Positions 1-9,013 of a DNA stretch of 64,000 nt are shown here, piece after piece; positions within the stretch are counted from its first letter, which is position 1; each line of letters starts with the position of its first letter. The stretch is taken from NCBI RefSeq assembly GCF_007751715.1, contig NZ_CP036292.1, positions 868,001 to 932,000 of the forward strand. Reading direction: 5' to 3'. The notes below the pieces were generated by a model. It was not told the DNA's origin, did not search any database, and saw only the letters and a list, made by a program, of their open reading frames with translations. The translations under genes and the position numbers were made by a program. The stretch is from Rosistilla oblonga. GTDB taxonomy: Bacteria; Planctomycetota; Planctomycetia; Pirellulales; Pirellulaceae.

Positions 1-1
1 G

Positions 2-946
2 GTTTATCAAGCCCGGCAGCAATTTCATCAGGCGTTGGAGGGGACCGACGATCGGATCGCTGTCGTCGTGGGGCCCTGTTCCATCCATGATCCCGATGCG
101 GCGATCGAATACGCTGCCAAGCTGCAAAAGGCCCAGCAACGGTTGAGCGACGATCTGCTGGTCATCATGCGGGTCTACTTCGAAAAACCACGGACCACCG
201 TCGGCTGGAAGGGGCTGATCAACGACCCTCGCATCGACGGCAGTTTCGAGATCAATCAGGGGCTGCAGACCGCCCGGAAGTTGTTGCTGGACATCAATGA
301 AGTCGGCGTTCCCGCCGGCGTCGAATACCTCGATCTGATCAGCCCCCAGTACATCGCCGATCTCGTCGGTTGGGGAGCGATCGGGGCGCGGACGACCGAG
401 AGCCAAGGGCACCGCGAACTCGCATCGGGCCTCTCTTGCCCTGTCGGTTTCAAAAATGGAACCGCTGGCAGCGTGCAGATCGCCGTCGATGCGATCGGTG
501 CCGCCCGCAACTCGCACCATTTCCTCTCGGTCGCCAAAGATGGCCGCTCGACAATTTTCCAGACGACCGGCAACGAAGACTGTCACCTGATCCTGCGTGG
601 TGGCAACACGCACACCAACTACGACGCCGCCAGCGTCGATGACGCCGCAGCGTTGTTGGAGAAAGCCGGTCTCGATCCACGGATCATGATCGATTGCAGC
701 CACGCCAACTCACGCAAACGCCACGAACGTCAAGCTTACGTCTGCCGCGACATCTGCCATCAGATCAGCGAAGGAGATCGGCGGATCATCGGCGTGATGA
801 TCGAGAGCAATCTGGTCGAAGGCAAACAGAGCAAGCCGGAACAACGCGGCCAAAGCATCACCGACGCCTGCATCGGCTGGGACGACACCGTCACGATGTT
901 AGAACGCCTAGCGACCGCAGCCAAAGAACGTCGCGCCGCGAAATAG
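2..946 (+). CDS. 3-deoxy-7-phosphoheptulonate (DAHP) synthase, type I, 5'-truncated by window edge
   Basis: This enzyme catalyses the first step of the shikimate pathway, condensing phosphoenolpyruvate with erythrose 4-phosphate. The reading frame is open to the left edge and the upstream codons still match the family, so the N-terminus (about 40 residues) lies outside the window. Family motifs visible in order are VVVGPCSIHDP, MRVYFEKPRTTVGWKGLI, GARTTESQ.HRELASGLSCP, VGFKNGT, ILRGG, IDCSHAN, and IIGVMIESNLVEG followed by SITDACIGW. These match the E. coli AroF/AroG/AroH class closely over the whole visible length. Which of the three isozyme names applies, and its feedback specificity, cannot be told from the sequence, so no symbol is given. 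The second shikimate gene in the window, aroA, is about 38 kb away, so the pathway is not in one operon here. A repeat array begins about 40 bases after the stop. Confidence 0.95.
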   Translation, partial: VYQARQQFHQALEGTDDRIAVVVGPCSIHDPDAAIEYAAKLQKAQQRLSDDLLVIMRVYFEKPRTTVGWKGLINDPRIDGSFEINQGLQTARKLLLDINEVGVPAGVEYLDLISPQYIADLVGWGAIGARTTESQGHRELASGLSCPVGFKNGTAGSVQIAVDAIGAARNSHHFLSVAKDGRSTIFQTTGNEDCHLILRGGNTHTNYDAASVDDAAALLEKAGLDPRIMIDCSHANSRKRHERQAYVCRDICHQISEGDRRIIGVMIESNLVEGKQSKPEQRGQSITDACIGWDDTVTMLERLATAAKERRAAK

Positions 947-984
947 CAGGAGTTTGTTGGAATCGCAAAGTTCCAACGGACCGA

Positions 985-1443
985 ATGCAAAGGCCCAACG
1001 GGCCGGCTCTACGTCAGCCCGGGGCAACGCCCCGGGAAGCGATGCGAACAAAAGGATGCAAAGGCCCAACGGGCCGGCCCCGCGTCAGCCCAGGGCAACG
1101 CCCTGGGAAAACGAGGCAATCCAACCCGGTCCACAGGCCCAACGGGCCGGCCCTACATCAGCCCAGGGCAACGCCCTGGGAAAACGAGGCCAACAACCCG
1201 GTCCACAGGCCAACAACCCGGTCCACAGGCCCAACGGGCCGGTCCTATGTCAGCCCAGGGCAGCGCCCTGGGAAAACAAGGCCAACAAAACGATGCAAAG
1301 CCCCAACGGGGCGGCCCTACATCCAACCGGCCTCGACGTGTCGTAGGACCGCCCCGTTGGGGCTCTGCCGGTGGTGGGCCGATTCGAACCCCAGGGCGTT
1401 GCCCTGGGCTGACATATGGCCGGCCCCGTTGGGCCGTTGGGCT
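985..1443. repeat. Array of about 72-bp palindromic intergenic repeats
   Basis: The gap between the DAHP synthase stop and the sulfatase stop is filled by at least four direct copies of a unit built from two palindromes: CCCAACGGGCCGGC, then CCCAGGGCAACGCCCTGGG, separated by a short linker. Units start near 990, 1060, 1134 and 1227. A diverged fifth (CCCCAACGGGGCGG) starts near 1299. The last 100 bases contain the same two palindromes in inverted order and orientation (CCGCCCCGTTGGGG near 1348, CCCAGGGCGTTGCCCTGGG near 1392, GGCCCCGTTGGGCC near 1423). Every frame is open through the units, which explains the spurious overlapping reading frames. No protein-like sequence is present. Such units are typical of planctomycete and some verrucomicrobial intergenic regions; their function is unknown to me. 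Confidence 0.85.
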
Positions 1444-2874
1444 CTAGAACTGATAATCGGCTCCGTCGCGGCTGAGTCGACACGATTCGTCGTATTCGGC
1501 CATCCGCGTTTTCATCCTCGCCAAAATCTCGGGTTCGGTCGCTGATAGATCGTTTTCCTCGGCCGGATCTTCGGCGAGGTCGTACAGTTCGTATTCGCCG
1601 CCGGCAACGGCCCGCTTCAGCAACTTGTAACGGTTCTCGACTAACGCCTGTCCGTCGATGTCTTTATAGAGGCGACGGTAGCCGAAGAATAACGGCGTCG
1701 ACCGCTGCGTGGCGGTTCCTTTCAGAACGCCCATCAACGACTGGCCGTCGATCGGGCGATCGGCCTTTTTGCCCAGCGACGCGCCAGTCAATTCGACCAC
1801 TGTCGGAAAATAGTCGACGGTTGCGCAAACCGTGTCGCTGGTGGTGTCGGCTGGAATCTGTCCCGGCCATTCGACAACCGACGGCACCCGCAACCCTCCC
1901 TCGTACATCGTGTGTTTGTGGCCTCGGAACGGGCCGGCCGAAGCGACACCCTTCTTCGCCAACGAATCCGATGGGCCGTTGTCGCTGGTGAAAAACAGGA
2001 TGGTGTTCTTTTCGATGCCGAGCTGGCGGAGTTCGTCGCGGAGCCGTCCGATCTGGTCGTCCATCGCCGTGATCGCACCGTAATAGTTCTGCTTTGCCGT
2101 GCCGTTGTTCGGATAGAGTTTGCGGTATTCCGGCCCGGCGATGACAGGTTCATGGGGCGTGTGAAACCAGACGCACGCCAGGAACGGTTGCTGCTTCTGT
2201 GCGGCACCGCGGATGAACGGGAGCACTCGGTCCATGATCACCCGGCTGTCGTCGCCTTCCATGTTGTCCGCGACTTCCACGCCGTTGTGAACGTAGGGTT
2301 TGCCTCCCTTCCACGGCTCGGGCTCTTTGGCTGAATCCTTCTTTCCCTTCTTCTTGCCGCTCGATTTTTCCGGCGGCGTCTGCGTCGGGTTCCATGTCGG
2401 CACCGCGCTGGTCGTCGCGAAGGTTTCGTCAAAACCGTGATGCCACGGTGGAGAATAATAGCCGCGCGGCAGCTGTTCCTCTGGCTTCACCCAGCCCAGG
2501 TGCCATTTGCCGAAGAATCCCGTCTGGTATTTTTTCAATCGAGCGACTTCGGCCACCGTCATCTCGCCCCGTCGCATTCCGCCAGTGTGTGCCGCCAACA
2601 CACCAAAACGCCAGGGATGACGCCCGGTCAGACAGCTGCCACGCGTCGGCGAACAGAGTGGCGAAGCTGTATAGAACCGCGTCAGCCGCATGCCGTTTTT
2701 CGCCATTGCGTCCAGATGCGGCGTCTGGATGACGGTGTTCCCGTTGAAGCCGACGTCACCCCAGCCGAGATCATCCGCCATCACGAGGATGATGTTTGGC
2801 TTGGTGGGCTCTTCAGACCAAAGGGTGGTCTGAGACATAGCGAGCAGCAACAGCAGCATGAATCGCGTAGACAT
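1444..2874 (-). CDS. Arylsulfatase-type sulfatase, secreted
   Basis: A 476-residue alkaline-phosphatase-superfamily sulfatase that hydrolyses sulfate esters. An N-terminal signal peptide (MSTRFMLLLLLAMS..., about 20 residues) points to export. The metal-binding start PNIILVMADDLGWGD (residues about 26-40) contains the paired aspartates. The catalytic motif is C74-S-P-T-R, the CxPxR signature in which Cys is converted to formylglycine. Further family features are GKWHLG (near 122), a lysine-rich insert around residues 170-185 (KKKGKKD), HTPHEP, and FFTSDNGPS. The C-terminal part is the usual small sulfatase subdomain with YELYDLAEDPAEENDL. Planctomycetes carry many such genes, generally linked to breakdown of sulfated algal polysaccharides. 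The substrate cannot be predicted here, and no carbohydrate-active neighbour helps. Confidence 0.93.
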   Translation of the reverse strand: MSTRFMLLLLLAMSQTTLWSEEPTKPNIILVMADDLGWGDVGFNGNTVIQTPHLDAMAKNGMRLTRFYTASPLCSPTRGSCLTGRHPWRFGVLAAHTGGMRRGEMTVAEVARLKKYQTGFFGKWHLGWVKPEEQLPRGYYSPPWHHGFDETFATTSAVPTWNPTQTPPEKSSGKKKGKKDSAKEPEPWKGGKPYVHNGVEVADNMEGDDSRVIMDRVLPFIRGAAQKQQPFLACVWFHTPHEPVIAGPEYRKLYPNNGTAKQNYYGAITAMDDQIGRLRDELRQLGIEKNTILFFTSDNGPSDSLAKKGVASAGPFRGHKHTMYEGGLRVPSVVEWPGQIPADTTSDTVCATVDYFPTVVELTGASLGKKADRPIDGQSLMGVLKGTATQRSTPLFFGYRRLYKDIDGQALVENRYKLLKRAVAGGEYELYDLAEDPAEENDLSATEPEILARMKTRMAEYDESCRLSRDGADYQF

Positions 2875-3093
2875 TGTTGCGTTGAATCCTGGAAAAGAAA
2901 GAGAGAAGAGGAAAGTCGCTGGGGCTCAGACTGCGTTCGCGACCCGACCGTTGATTGCGGATCACGGGGCGGTCGATAGCCGTTGCGGCCTTCAGCGTAC
3001 GATCGATTCTATCCAAGATAGCGAGCCGACGGAGCGGTCGGATCGACAAAAGGAGCCAAGAAATAGGGGAGAGAAGAATGCGCGAGCATACGC
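2875..3093. other. Intergenic region upstream of sulfatase
   Basis: About 220 bases upstream of the sulfatase start, containing its presumed promoter. I see no gene, RNA or strong promoter hexamers here. Together with the following repeat array it makes up the whole gap to the sulfotransferase gene. Confidence 0.5.
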
Positions 3094-3290
3094 GCTGGAG
3101 TCGAGGCTTCAGCCGAACGGTTACGGGGGGACGTCGCCTAAAGGCTCTACTCCAACGGCGCTGGAGTGGAGGCTTCAGCCGAATGAATGCTGGGGGACGT
3201 CGCCTAAAGGCTCGGCTCCAACAGCGCTGGAGTGGAGGCTTCAGCCGAATGAATGCTGGGGGGACGTCGCCTAAAGGCTCTACTCCAACG
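3094..3290. repeat. Three tandem copies of a 66-bp palindrome-rich repeat
   Basis: Three consecutive copies start at about 3094, 3160 and 3226. Each begins GCTGGAGTSGAGGCTTCAGC and ends GTCGCCTAAAGGCTC followed by NCTCCAAC. The unit is bounded by complementary ends (TGGAGT and ACTCCAA) and holds two small palindromes, GGCTTCAGCC and GCCTAAAGGC, so each copy can fold as a branched hairpin. Copies 2 and 3 are almost identical; copy 1 has a diverged centre (AACGGTTACGGGG). The array ends 10 bases from the stop codon of the sulfotransferase gene, so it lies immediately downstream of that gene. It does not look coding. Confidence 0.85.
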
Positions 3291-3299
3291 GTGTCTTTC

Positions 3300-4460
3300 C
3301 TACAGGTATCCATACCGCTCGAAATATTCGCTCCAACGTTCCTTCAGCACCGCCTCTTGCTCCGGCGGCAGGGAGTGTTTGTTGGTGCGGTAGCTGCGGT
3401 GTTGGTTTTCGACCCAGTCCTGCAGCTGTGGCTTCAGCTTGCCGACGAAATCTCCCAGGTTCAGCTTTTCGTAGACGTGGCCTAATTGAGCGACGGGATC
3501 GGCGACGAGGTCTTCATATCGAATGTCGATGATCTGATCCTCGGCGACCGCCGAACGGCCGGCGTGGAAGGCTCGGTACATCCGCTCGTGACACTCGAGG
3601 ACATATTCCTCCAAGTGGTCATAGTTGGGCCGCTGGAAGCATTGCGAGACGTCTAACGATTTCCATAGGCGACACGTCGATGGGAAGATGTTGCGTGGGT
3701 CACGCGTGATGTGGATGAACTTGGCGTCGGGGAAAGCCTCCGCCAAGACGGCGATCCGCCCGGTGTGGGTGGGGCTTTTCAAAACCAGCGGTTTCGGAGT
3801 CTTGTAGGTCAATGCTTTGAGGAACCCACGCAGACCGTTCACCCAAGTGCGATGTTCCTCGGGCGAGATGTTTGTCCAATCGAGGTAGTTCATGTCGGGC
3901 GGAGCTTGACCGGGGAAAGCCATCCGCCGGTAGGGCGATGGCAGGCCGAGGACCAGCAGCGCGAATTCGTCCTCCTGCGGCAAACGCCAGCCGGCCGACA
4001 TGTTGTCCATCGGGCGTTTGCTCGGCAGCAACCAACTGCCAAACATGTTGAACTGCCACTCGGTGAACAGGAAATGGTGCGGCGCGAAGCACTGGAACGA
4101 CGTCGGAAATGTCCATTGATCGTCCAGGACCATTAACTCATGCAGCAGCGTGGTGCCGCTGCGCCAATGACCGACGATAAAGACCGGCGGTCCGGCCAGT
4201 TTGGTGTTGTCGATTCGTCGGCCGTGGACCAACCGATGCCCCGCCGCCATCACGTCGTTGATCGGGGCGATCCCCGAAATGATCGCCGCCATCGCAAGAC
4301 GAGATGGCTGGATTTTGAAGTGCCCGTCGCGGAGCAGTTTCCAGTAGGGAGCGGTTCGCATCCCATGCCAGAACCTGGGCGTGTAGAACGGGTACGGGTG
4401 AAAATCGTCGGGCTTCGGCGACGCGGACGATTTTGCAGCAGCGGGTGCGTGTTCGCTCAA
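3300..4460 (-). CDS. Sulfotransferase family protein
   Basis: A 386-residue protein of the PAPS-dependent sulfotransferase fold, expected to move a sulfuryl group from PAPS to a hydroxyl or amine acceptor. The 5'-phosphosulfate-binding loop is VFIVGHWRSGTTLLHE (residues about 93-108, R100-SGTT). The 3'-phosphate-binding segment is FIHITRDPRNIFPST (about residue 235). A conserved IRYEDLVADP follows near residue 305, and the C-terminal region ends with an RW.EYFERYGYL stretch. No signal peptide or membrane segment is evident, so it is probably cytoplasmic. It diverges from the large DUF4175-like gene on the other strand, with 168 bases between them. It may be the counterpart of the many sulfatases of this lineage, but its acceptor is unknown. 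Confidence 0.88.
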   Translation of the reverse strand: MSEHAPAAAKSSASPKPDDFHPYPFYTPRFWHGMRTAPYWKLLRDGHFKIQPSRLAMAAIISGIAPINDVMAAGHRLVHGRRIDNTKLAGPPVFIVGHWRSGTTLLHELMVLDDQWTFPTSFQCFAPHHFLFTEWQFNMFGSWLLPSKRPMDNMSAGWRLPQEDEFALLVLGLPSPYRRMAFPGQAPPDMNYLDWTNISPEEHRTWVNGLRGFLKALTYKTPKPLVLKSPTHTGRIAVLAEAFPDAKFIHITRDPRNIFPSTCRLWKSLDVSQCFQRPNYDHLEEYVLECHERMYRAFHAGRSAVAEDQIIDIRYEDLVADPVAQLGHVYEKLNLGDFVGKLKPQLQDWVENQHRSYRTNKHSLPPEQEAVLKERWSEYFERYGYL

Positions 4461-4628
4461 GATGATTGAATGCGGGTTGCAGGGAGAGACGGCGGGCCAA
4501 AATCTGATCGTAGTTGTCGCCCAGCGGATTTGCTAGGCGAGCTTGGTTTTCACTTCCCCCGGGGATCGGGCTCCGGGCGACTTGCAGTATACTGAAAACG
4601 TGAACTCCCAACCCTCGAGGCCCGTTGG

Positions 4629-7600
4629 ATGTCGACCACTCCATCGCATCACCCATCCACCGCCCATCCGCTGCTGCGTCGCGTCCGAGGGCTCTCCTGG
4701 CAGGCCCACGGTTTACTGTTGATTCGTGCGATCGCGATCGTCGCGGCGTCGTTGATCCTGTTGGCGATCGGGCTTGGCACAATCGATTGGCTAGTCCGCT
4801 CCCGTAGCTTGGGGTGGCGTTGGCTCTCGACCGGTCTGCTGGTCGCCGCTGCGGTCGGGCTCGCCTGGCGTTGGCTGGTCCCCGCGATCCGGCTGCGACT
4901 GCGAGGGACCGATGTCGCTCGGCAAATCGAAGCTGTCTTTCCCGCACTGGGCGATCGGCTCAGCAGTAGCATCGACTTTCTCGAGTCGCCGCGTCCTTCG
5001 AAAAGCCACCTCGAAGCCGCCGTCATCGATCGCACGACTCAGGATGTGCAAGGTTTATCGTTTGCAACGGCACTCAACCTCCGGCCGACCCTCGCGGCGT
5101 TGGCCGCCGCCGCGGCGATTGCTGCCGTTTTGAGCGGCCTGTGGTTCCAGGATTCCGCCACCGTTTCGCACGCCGCCGCCCGACTGGCTCAGCCCTGGCG
5201 ACAACTCGATTGGCCGCGACGCCATCATTTGCAGATCGATCCGTTGCCCCAAGTGGTCCATCAAGGAGACAGCTTGGAAGTTGTCGTCCGCGATCCGCAA
5301 GCTGATCTTCCATCCGATGCGGTCGTGTTGGTGCGAACGCCCGCCGGGACGCAGAGGCTTGCGTTGCAGCAGGCCGGGTACAGCGGAGTCGCCCGCATCG
5401 AGAACGTGCAGACCCGATTGGAGATCCGCGCGACCGGAGGGGACGACGACACGTTCGACTGGCAAACGGTGGACGTGGTCCAGTCGCCTGAGATCACGCG
5501 CCATCAATGGACGCTCACCCCGCCCGAATATACCGGCAAACCCGAGCGGACGATCGAAGCCCTGCGATTCGATGTCGTCAGTGGAACGCGGGCTGGATTG
5601 GAACTGAGCCTATCCAAACCGATCGCCGAAGCGAGGCTGAGTCAGTCGACCAGCAACTCATCCGATTCGGGAACCGCAAGCGCAGGAAACCTGTCCGACG
5701 ATGGACTGATCGTCCTCTTCGAGCCGCTGGAATTGACCGAGGATCGCCAGTTTCAGATCGAATGGACCGACGTCGACGGTCTGCCGGGGAGCTTTGCACA
5801 AGAGTGGACGATTCGTGTCGTTGCCGATTCGCCGCCGCAAGTCGCTTGGTCCGAAGCGACCCGCGTTTCGATGGTCACGCCCGGCGGAGAGCTTGCGTTG
5901 AACTGGACGGCGGAGGATGACTTTGGGCTGACCGAAACCGGGGGCCGCTGGAATCGACCCGGCCGGTCCGCTGCGGAGGACGCGTCGGAAGCTTCCGACT
6001 TTGCCGTGCAAACGCTAGCGGAGATCGAGCGGACGACCGACGGCAAGGCGATGTTCAAGCCGTCCGATTGGAAGCTGCAAGCGGGCGAAACGGTTGAGCT
6101 GACCGCGTGGGCGATCGACCAACAGGGGCAGCGAGGTGTCAGCCCGACGCTATCGTTGGCGATCGTTTCCGAAGCGGTGATTCGACAGCAGGTCGCCGAA
6201 AATGAAAACACGATCGTGGAGAAGCTGCGCGACGCCACCGTCGAACAACGATCCGCTCGTGATCAAGTTCTTGCCGCCGCGGCGGAGCTGGAGCCGGATC
6301 AGGACCGCGCCGCCGCAGCCCAACGCGTCGACTTTGCAGCGACCACGCAACAGCAATCGCGTCGCACGTTGCAAGAGACCGGCGGCGCGATCGATCTGGC
6401 CAGGCAAGCGGTCGAACTGCTGGAGAGCAACGGTCTGGTGGACGCCGATTCGCAACGCCTGAGCGATTTGCTGGCCGCGCTGTCGGAGTTGGCGGATGGG
6501 GATTCCAGCGAGATCGTCGATGCGATCGCCAGCGCCACCGACGCGATGGAAGACGAGGTACGCGACGCGGCAGCGACTTCGAAACTGAAGCAGCAATTAG
6601 ATCGGATCGGCCAACAGCAACTGGAGGTCGTCGATCGGTTGGAGTCGTTGGCGGGAGAGCTTGTGAAACGCGATGCGGTTCGCGACCTGTCGCGTCAGTT
6701 GGACGATTTGTTATCGGATCAGCAGCGGTTGCAAACCGAAACCGCCGATCTCGATGCGACCGATGATTCGGCAAAGGACTCGCGCCAACAGACGCTTGGC
6801 AATTCGCAACAAGAACTGTCGCGGCGAGCTGCACGCTTGGCGGCGGAGATCGCCGAAACCGCAGCGGATCTCCCCGACGAACAGGCTCCGTTTGCCGATC
6901 GATTACAACGCGCTGCGGATCGTTTGAACGAGGATCAAGTGGTCGGGCAGATGCGGTCGAGTGCCGAGGATTTGAAGTCGGGACGGCTGGGGCAGTCGAT
7001 GGAGAAACAATCGCAGATCCAGCAGGCGTTGCAGTCGACTCGGGCGGCACTGGAAGGAAGCGATCGCAGCCGCGAAGAATCGATGTCCGACGCGATCCAG
7101 GCTGCGGCCAAGGACTTGGAAGACGCAGCCGATCAGCAGCAGCAGATCGGTCGGCGCTTGGAGGATCCGCAGGAGGAGGCTGCCGAGTTAGCTGAGGATT
7201 GGAAGCAGCTGGCCGAACAGACCCAGCGGTTGCGTTCGCAAGTAGAGCGATTGGGTGCCGAGCAGGCGACCGATCGGATCGACCAAGCATTGGAAGCTCA
7301 ATCGCAAGGCCAACAGCAATTGCAAACTGGCGATCGGGAATCGGCACAGCGATCGTCGCAGACCGCTCAGCAGCAGTTGGACGATGCCCGCGAGCAACTG
7401 GCGCAGCTGCAGAAGCAAGTCGACGCCGACCAGCAGCGGAAAAAGATGTGGGCGTTCATCGAACAGTTGGAAGGGATCTTGGCCGACCAGCGGGCGTTGA
7501 TCGCTCGGATCGAAGCGGCCGAATCGGGAGGGCTCGGCGATCTGGCCGCGACCGAAAAGCAACTGGCTCAGCGCGTGCAAGCGATCTCGCCGATGGTAGC

Positions 7601-8078
7601 CGAGCTGGCCGGGTTCGACTTTGTCATGTCCGGTGCCGCCGATGATATGAACCGCGCTGCGGCGATGCTTGCACGGGACGATCAATCACCGGCGGTGATC
7701 GACGCGGCGCAAGGGGCGCTCGCGAGATTGGAACAAGTGCTCGAAGCGGTGATGCAGCAGATGCGTCAGCCCCCTGGAAACGAACCGACCGATCCGTCGC
7801 AGCAAGATCCGCAACAGCAGCAGGATGGACCGGACGACAACGAAAATGGTCAGCCGTCGATGGCCAGTTTGCGGCTGTTGTTGGGGCTGCAGGAATGGTT
7901 GTTGGATCGAACCGCGGCGGTCGAAGCGATCGATCCGGTCGACGAGGCTCAGCGAAACTACAAACAGCAGGCGATCCGCCAGTTAGCCCAGCGGCAGCAA
8001 AAGCTCCGCGATCAGTTTCAATCGCTATTGGAACAAGCTCCCGCCCCCGCGGCCGACAAAGAGGGCGACGGGATCTAA
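4629..8078 (+). CDS. Large membrane-anchored coiled-coil protein, DUF4175-like
   Basis: A 1149-residue protein. The N-terminal region holds two membrane segments (about residues 28-55 and 62-82) and a third at about 150-170. After these come a beta-rich extracytoplasmic region (about 200-510, with TPPEYTGKPERTIE near 297) and a very long Gln/Ala/Glu/Asp-rich helical region (about 515-1140) with heptad character and low-complexity QQ runs, for example PSQQDPQQQQDGPDD near residue 1055. The layout matches the DUF4175 type and similar planctomycete proteins usually encoded in MoxR/DUF58/VWA-type clusters. Here none of those partners is adjacent: the upstream gene is divergent and an IS element starts 12 bases after the stop. 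The role is unknown. The start was chosen at the ATG giving the positively charged end before the first membrane segment. Automatic annotation may label such proteins SMC-like because of the coiled coil; no ATPase motif is present. Confidence 0.8.
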   Translation: MSTTPSHHPSTAHPLLRRVRGLSWQAHGLLLIRAIAIVAASLILLAIGLGTIDWLVRSRSLGWRWLSTGLLVAAAVGLAWRWLVPAIRLRLRGTDVARQIEAVFPALGDRLSSSIDFLESPRPSKSHLEAAVIDRTTQDVQGLSFATALNLRPTLAALAAAAAIAAVLSGLWFQDSATVSHAAARLAQPWRQLDWPRRHHLQIDPLPQVVHQGDSLEVVVRDPQADLPSDAVVLVRTPAGTQRLALQQAGYSGVARIENVQTRLEIRATGGDDDTFDWQTVDVVQSPEITRHQWTLTPPEYTGKPERTIEALRFDVVSGTRAGLELSLSKPIAEARLSQSTSNSSDSGTASAGNLSDDGLIVLFEPLELTEDRQFQIEWTDVDGLPGSFAQEWTIRVVADSPPQVAWSEATRVSMVTPGGELALNWTAEDDFGLTETGGRWNRPGRSAAEDASEASDFAVQTLAEIERTTDGKAMFKPSDWKLQAGETVELTAWAIDQQGQRGVSPTLSLAIVSEAVIRQQVAENENTIVEKLRDATVEQRSARDQVLAAAAELEPDQDRAAAAQRVDFAATTQQQSRRTLQETGGAIDLARQAVELLESNGLVDADSQRLSDLLAALSELADGDSSEIVDAIASATDAMEDEVRDAAATSKLKQQLDRIGQQQLEVVDRLESLAGELVKRDAVRDLSRQLDDLLSDQQRLQTETADLDATDDSAKDSRQQTLGNSQQELSRRAARLAAEIAETAADLPDEQAPFADRLQRAADRLNEDQVVGQMRSSAEDLKSGRLGQSMEKQSQIQQALQSTRAALEGSDRSREESMSDAIQAAAKDLEDAADQQQQIGRRLEDPQEEAAELAEDWKQLAEQTQRLRSQVERLGAEQATDRIDQALEAQSQGQQQLQTGDRESAQRSSQTAQQQLDDAREQLAQLQKQVDADQQRKKMWAFIEQLEGILADQRALIARIEAAESGGLGDLAATEKQLAQRVQAISPMVAELAGFDFVMSGAADDMNRAAAMLARDDQSPAVIDAAQGALARLEQVLEAVMQQMRQPPGNEPTDPSQQDPQQQQDGPDDNENGQPSMASLRLLLGLQEWLLDRTAAVEAIDPVDEAQRNYKQQAIRQLAQRQQKLRDQFQSLLEQAPAPAADKEGDGI

Positions 8079-8090
8079 GCTCGCCACTGA

Positions 8091-8124
8091 CTGCGATAGA
8101 CCACGACTGACGGACACTCCAAGG
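8091..8124 (+). repeat. IS3 element left terminal inverted repeat
   Basis: A 34-bp end beginning CTGCGATAGACCACGACTGA and ending GACACTCCAAGG. It matches the reverse complement of 9345-9378 at 33 of 34 positions. Confidence 0.88.
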
Positions 8125-8128
8125 GGCG

Positions 8129-9013
8129 TCAAAGGGCTAAGGATTGCTCGTGGTCGACTTCGAACTGGTTGGGAGTTCGGTAGCCAAGGGTTTGATGAAT
8201 TCGCGTGGAGTTGTAAAACGCTTCGATGTATTCAAATACGCTGCTTCGGGCATCGTTGATATCGGCAAATGATTCAAATTTAGTCCACTCATGTTTCAGG
8301 GACCAAAAGAATCGTTCCATCACGGCGTTGTCGTAACAACATCCAGTGCGGCTCATCGAGCAGGTGATGCCGAGAGTCTTCAGCGTACGTTGATACTCGC
8401 TGCTGGTGTACTGGCATCCACGATCGCTGTGGTGAAGCAGGTTCGCTGTGTCGGGCCGTCGATTTGCGATCGCTTGCCTCAACGCATCTTCGACCAGAGG
8501 CGTTGCGAGGCTTTCGGAAATCGACCATCCAACCACTTTGCGGCTAAACAGATCGAGCACAACAGCAAGATAGATCCAGCCGTTGGCCGATGGCAAATAG
8601 GTGATATCGGTTACCCATTTGCGGTTTGGTCCTTCCGCCTCGAAGACCTGGTCGAGTAGATTCGGCGCCGGGACTTTGGTTGGATCGGCGACTGTGGTCG
8701 TTGGAGTAAAACGCTTGTGGACCTTGCTTTTTAGGCCCATTTCACGCATCGCCTTGGCAACCGTATTGCGACTTGCCGACTCGAGCTGCGCGTCGGCCTG
8801 CATCAGTTCGGCAACCTTGTAGCTTCCATAGATCTGCTTTGAACAGGCGTGCACTCGCTGAACATCCGCGCGAATCTTATCCGTTCTTTGCTTGCGTGCA
8901 CTTGGCTCGCGCACGTACCAGGCGTAATAGCCGCTCCTGCTGACACGCATCACTCGGCACATGGTCTGAATTGGAAACGAGTCGCGATGTTGTTTGATCC
9001 AGGCGTACTTCAT
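8129..9013 (-). CDS. IS3-family transposase OrfB (DDE integrase core)
   Basis: A 294-residue catalytic half of an IS3 transposase. An N-terminal HTH_21-like region (about residues 40-95) is followed by an rve-type DDE core with D136 (WVTDITYL), D197 (HHSDRGCQYTS) and E233 (AVMERFF). The last two are separated by exactly 35 residues, as in the DD35E family. The C-terminal sequence IEAFYNSTRIHQTLGYRTPNQF is the standard IS3 ending. The ATG overlaps the orfA stop by 4 bases (ATGA). The active protein is probably the OrfAB fusion made by -1 frameshifting. The reading frame has no internal stop, so the element may still be active. Confidence 0.95.
   Translation of the reverse strand: MKYAWIKQHRDSFPIQTMCRVMRVSRSGYYAWYVREPSARKQRTDKIRADVQRVHACSKQIYGSYKVAELMQADAQLESASRNTVAKAMREMGLKSKVHKRFTPTTTVADPTKVPAPNLLDQVFEAEGPNRKWVTDITYLPSANGWIYLAVVLDLFSRKVVGWSISESLATPLVEDALRQAIANRRPDTANLLHHSDRGCQYTSSEYQRTLKTLGITCSMSRTGCCYDNAVMERFFWSLKHEWTKFESFADINDARSSVFEYIEAFYNSTRIHQTLGYRTPNQFEVDHEQSLAL

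Noticed and set aside
1381-1400. GATTCGAACCCCAGGGC as a tRNA T-arm
   Set aside because: The surrounding sequence belongs to the repeat array and offers no acceptor stem, anticodon arm or CCA end.
694-1545. Open frames running through the repeat array at 985-1443
   Set aside because: The translated sequence is repeat-derived (QPRATPWEN-type peptides) and overlaps the real DAHP synthase and sulfatase genes out of phase.
6139-7347. A 402-codon open frame antisense to the DUF4175-like gene
   Set aside because: It mirrors the codon pattern of the coiled-coil gene and contains only Arg/Pro/Ser-rich sequence.
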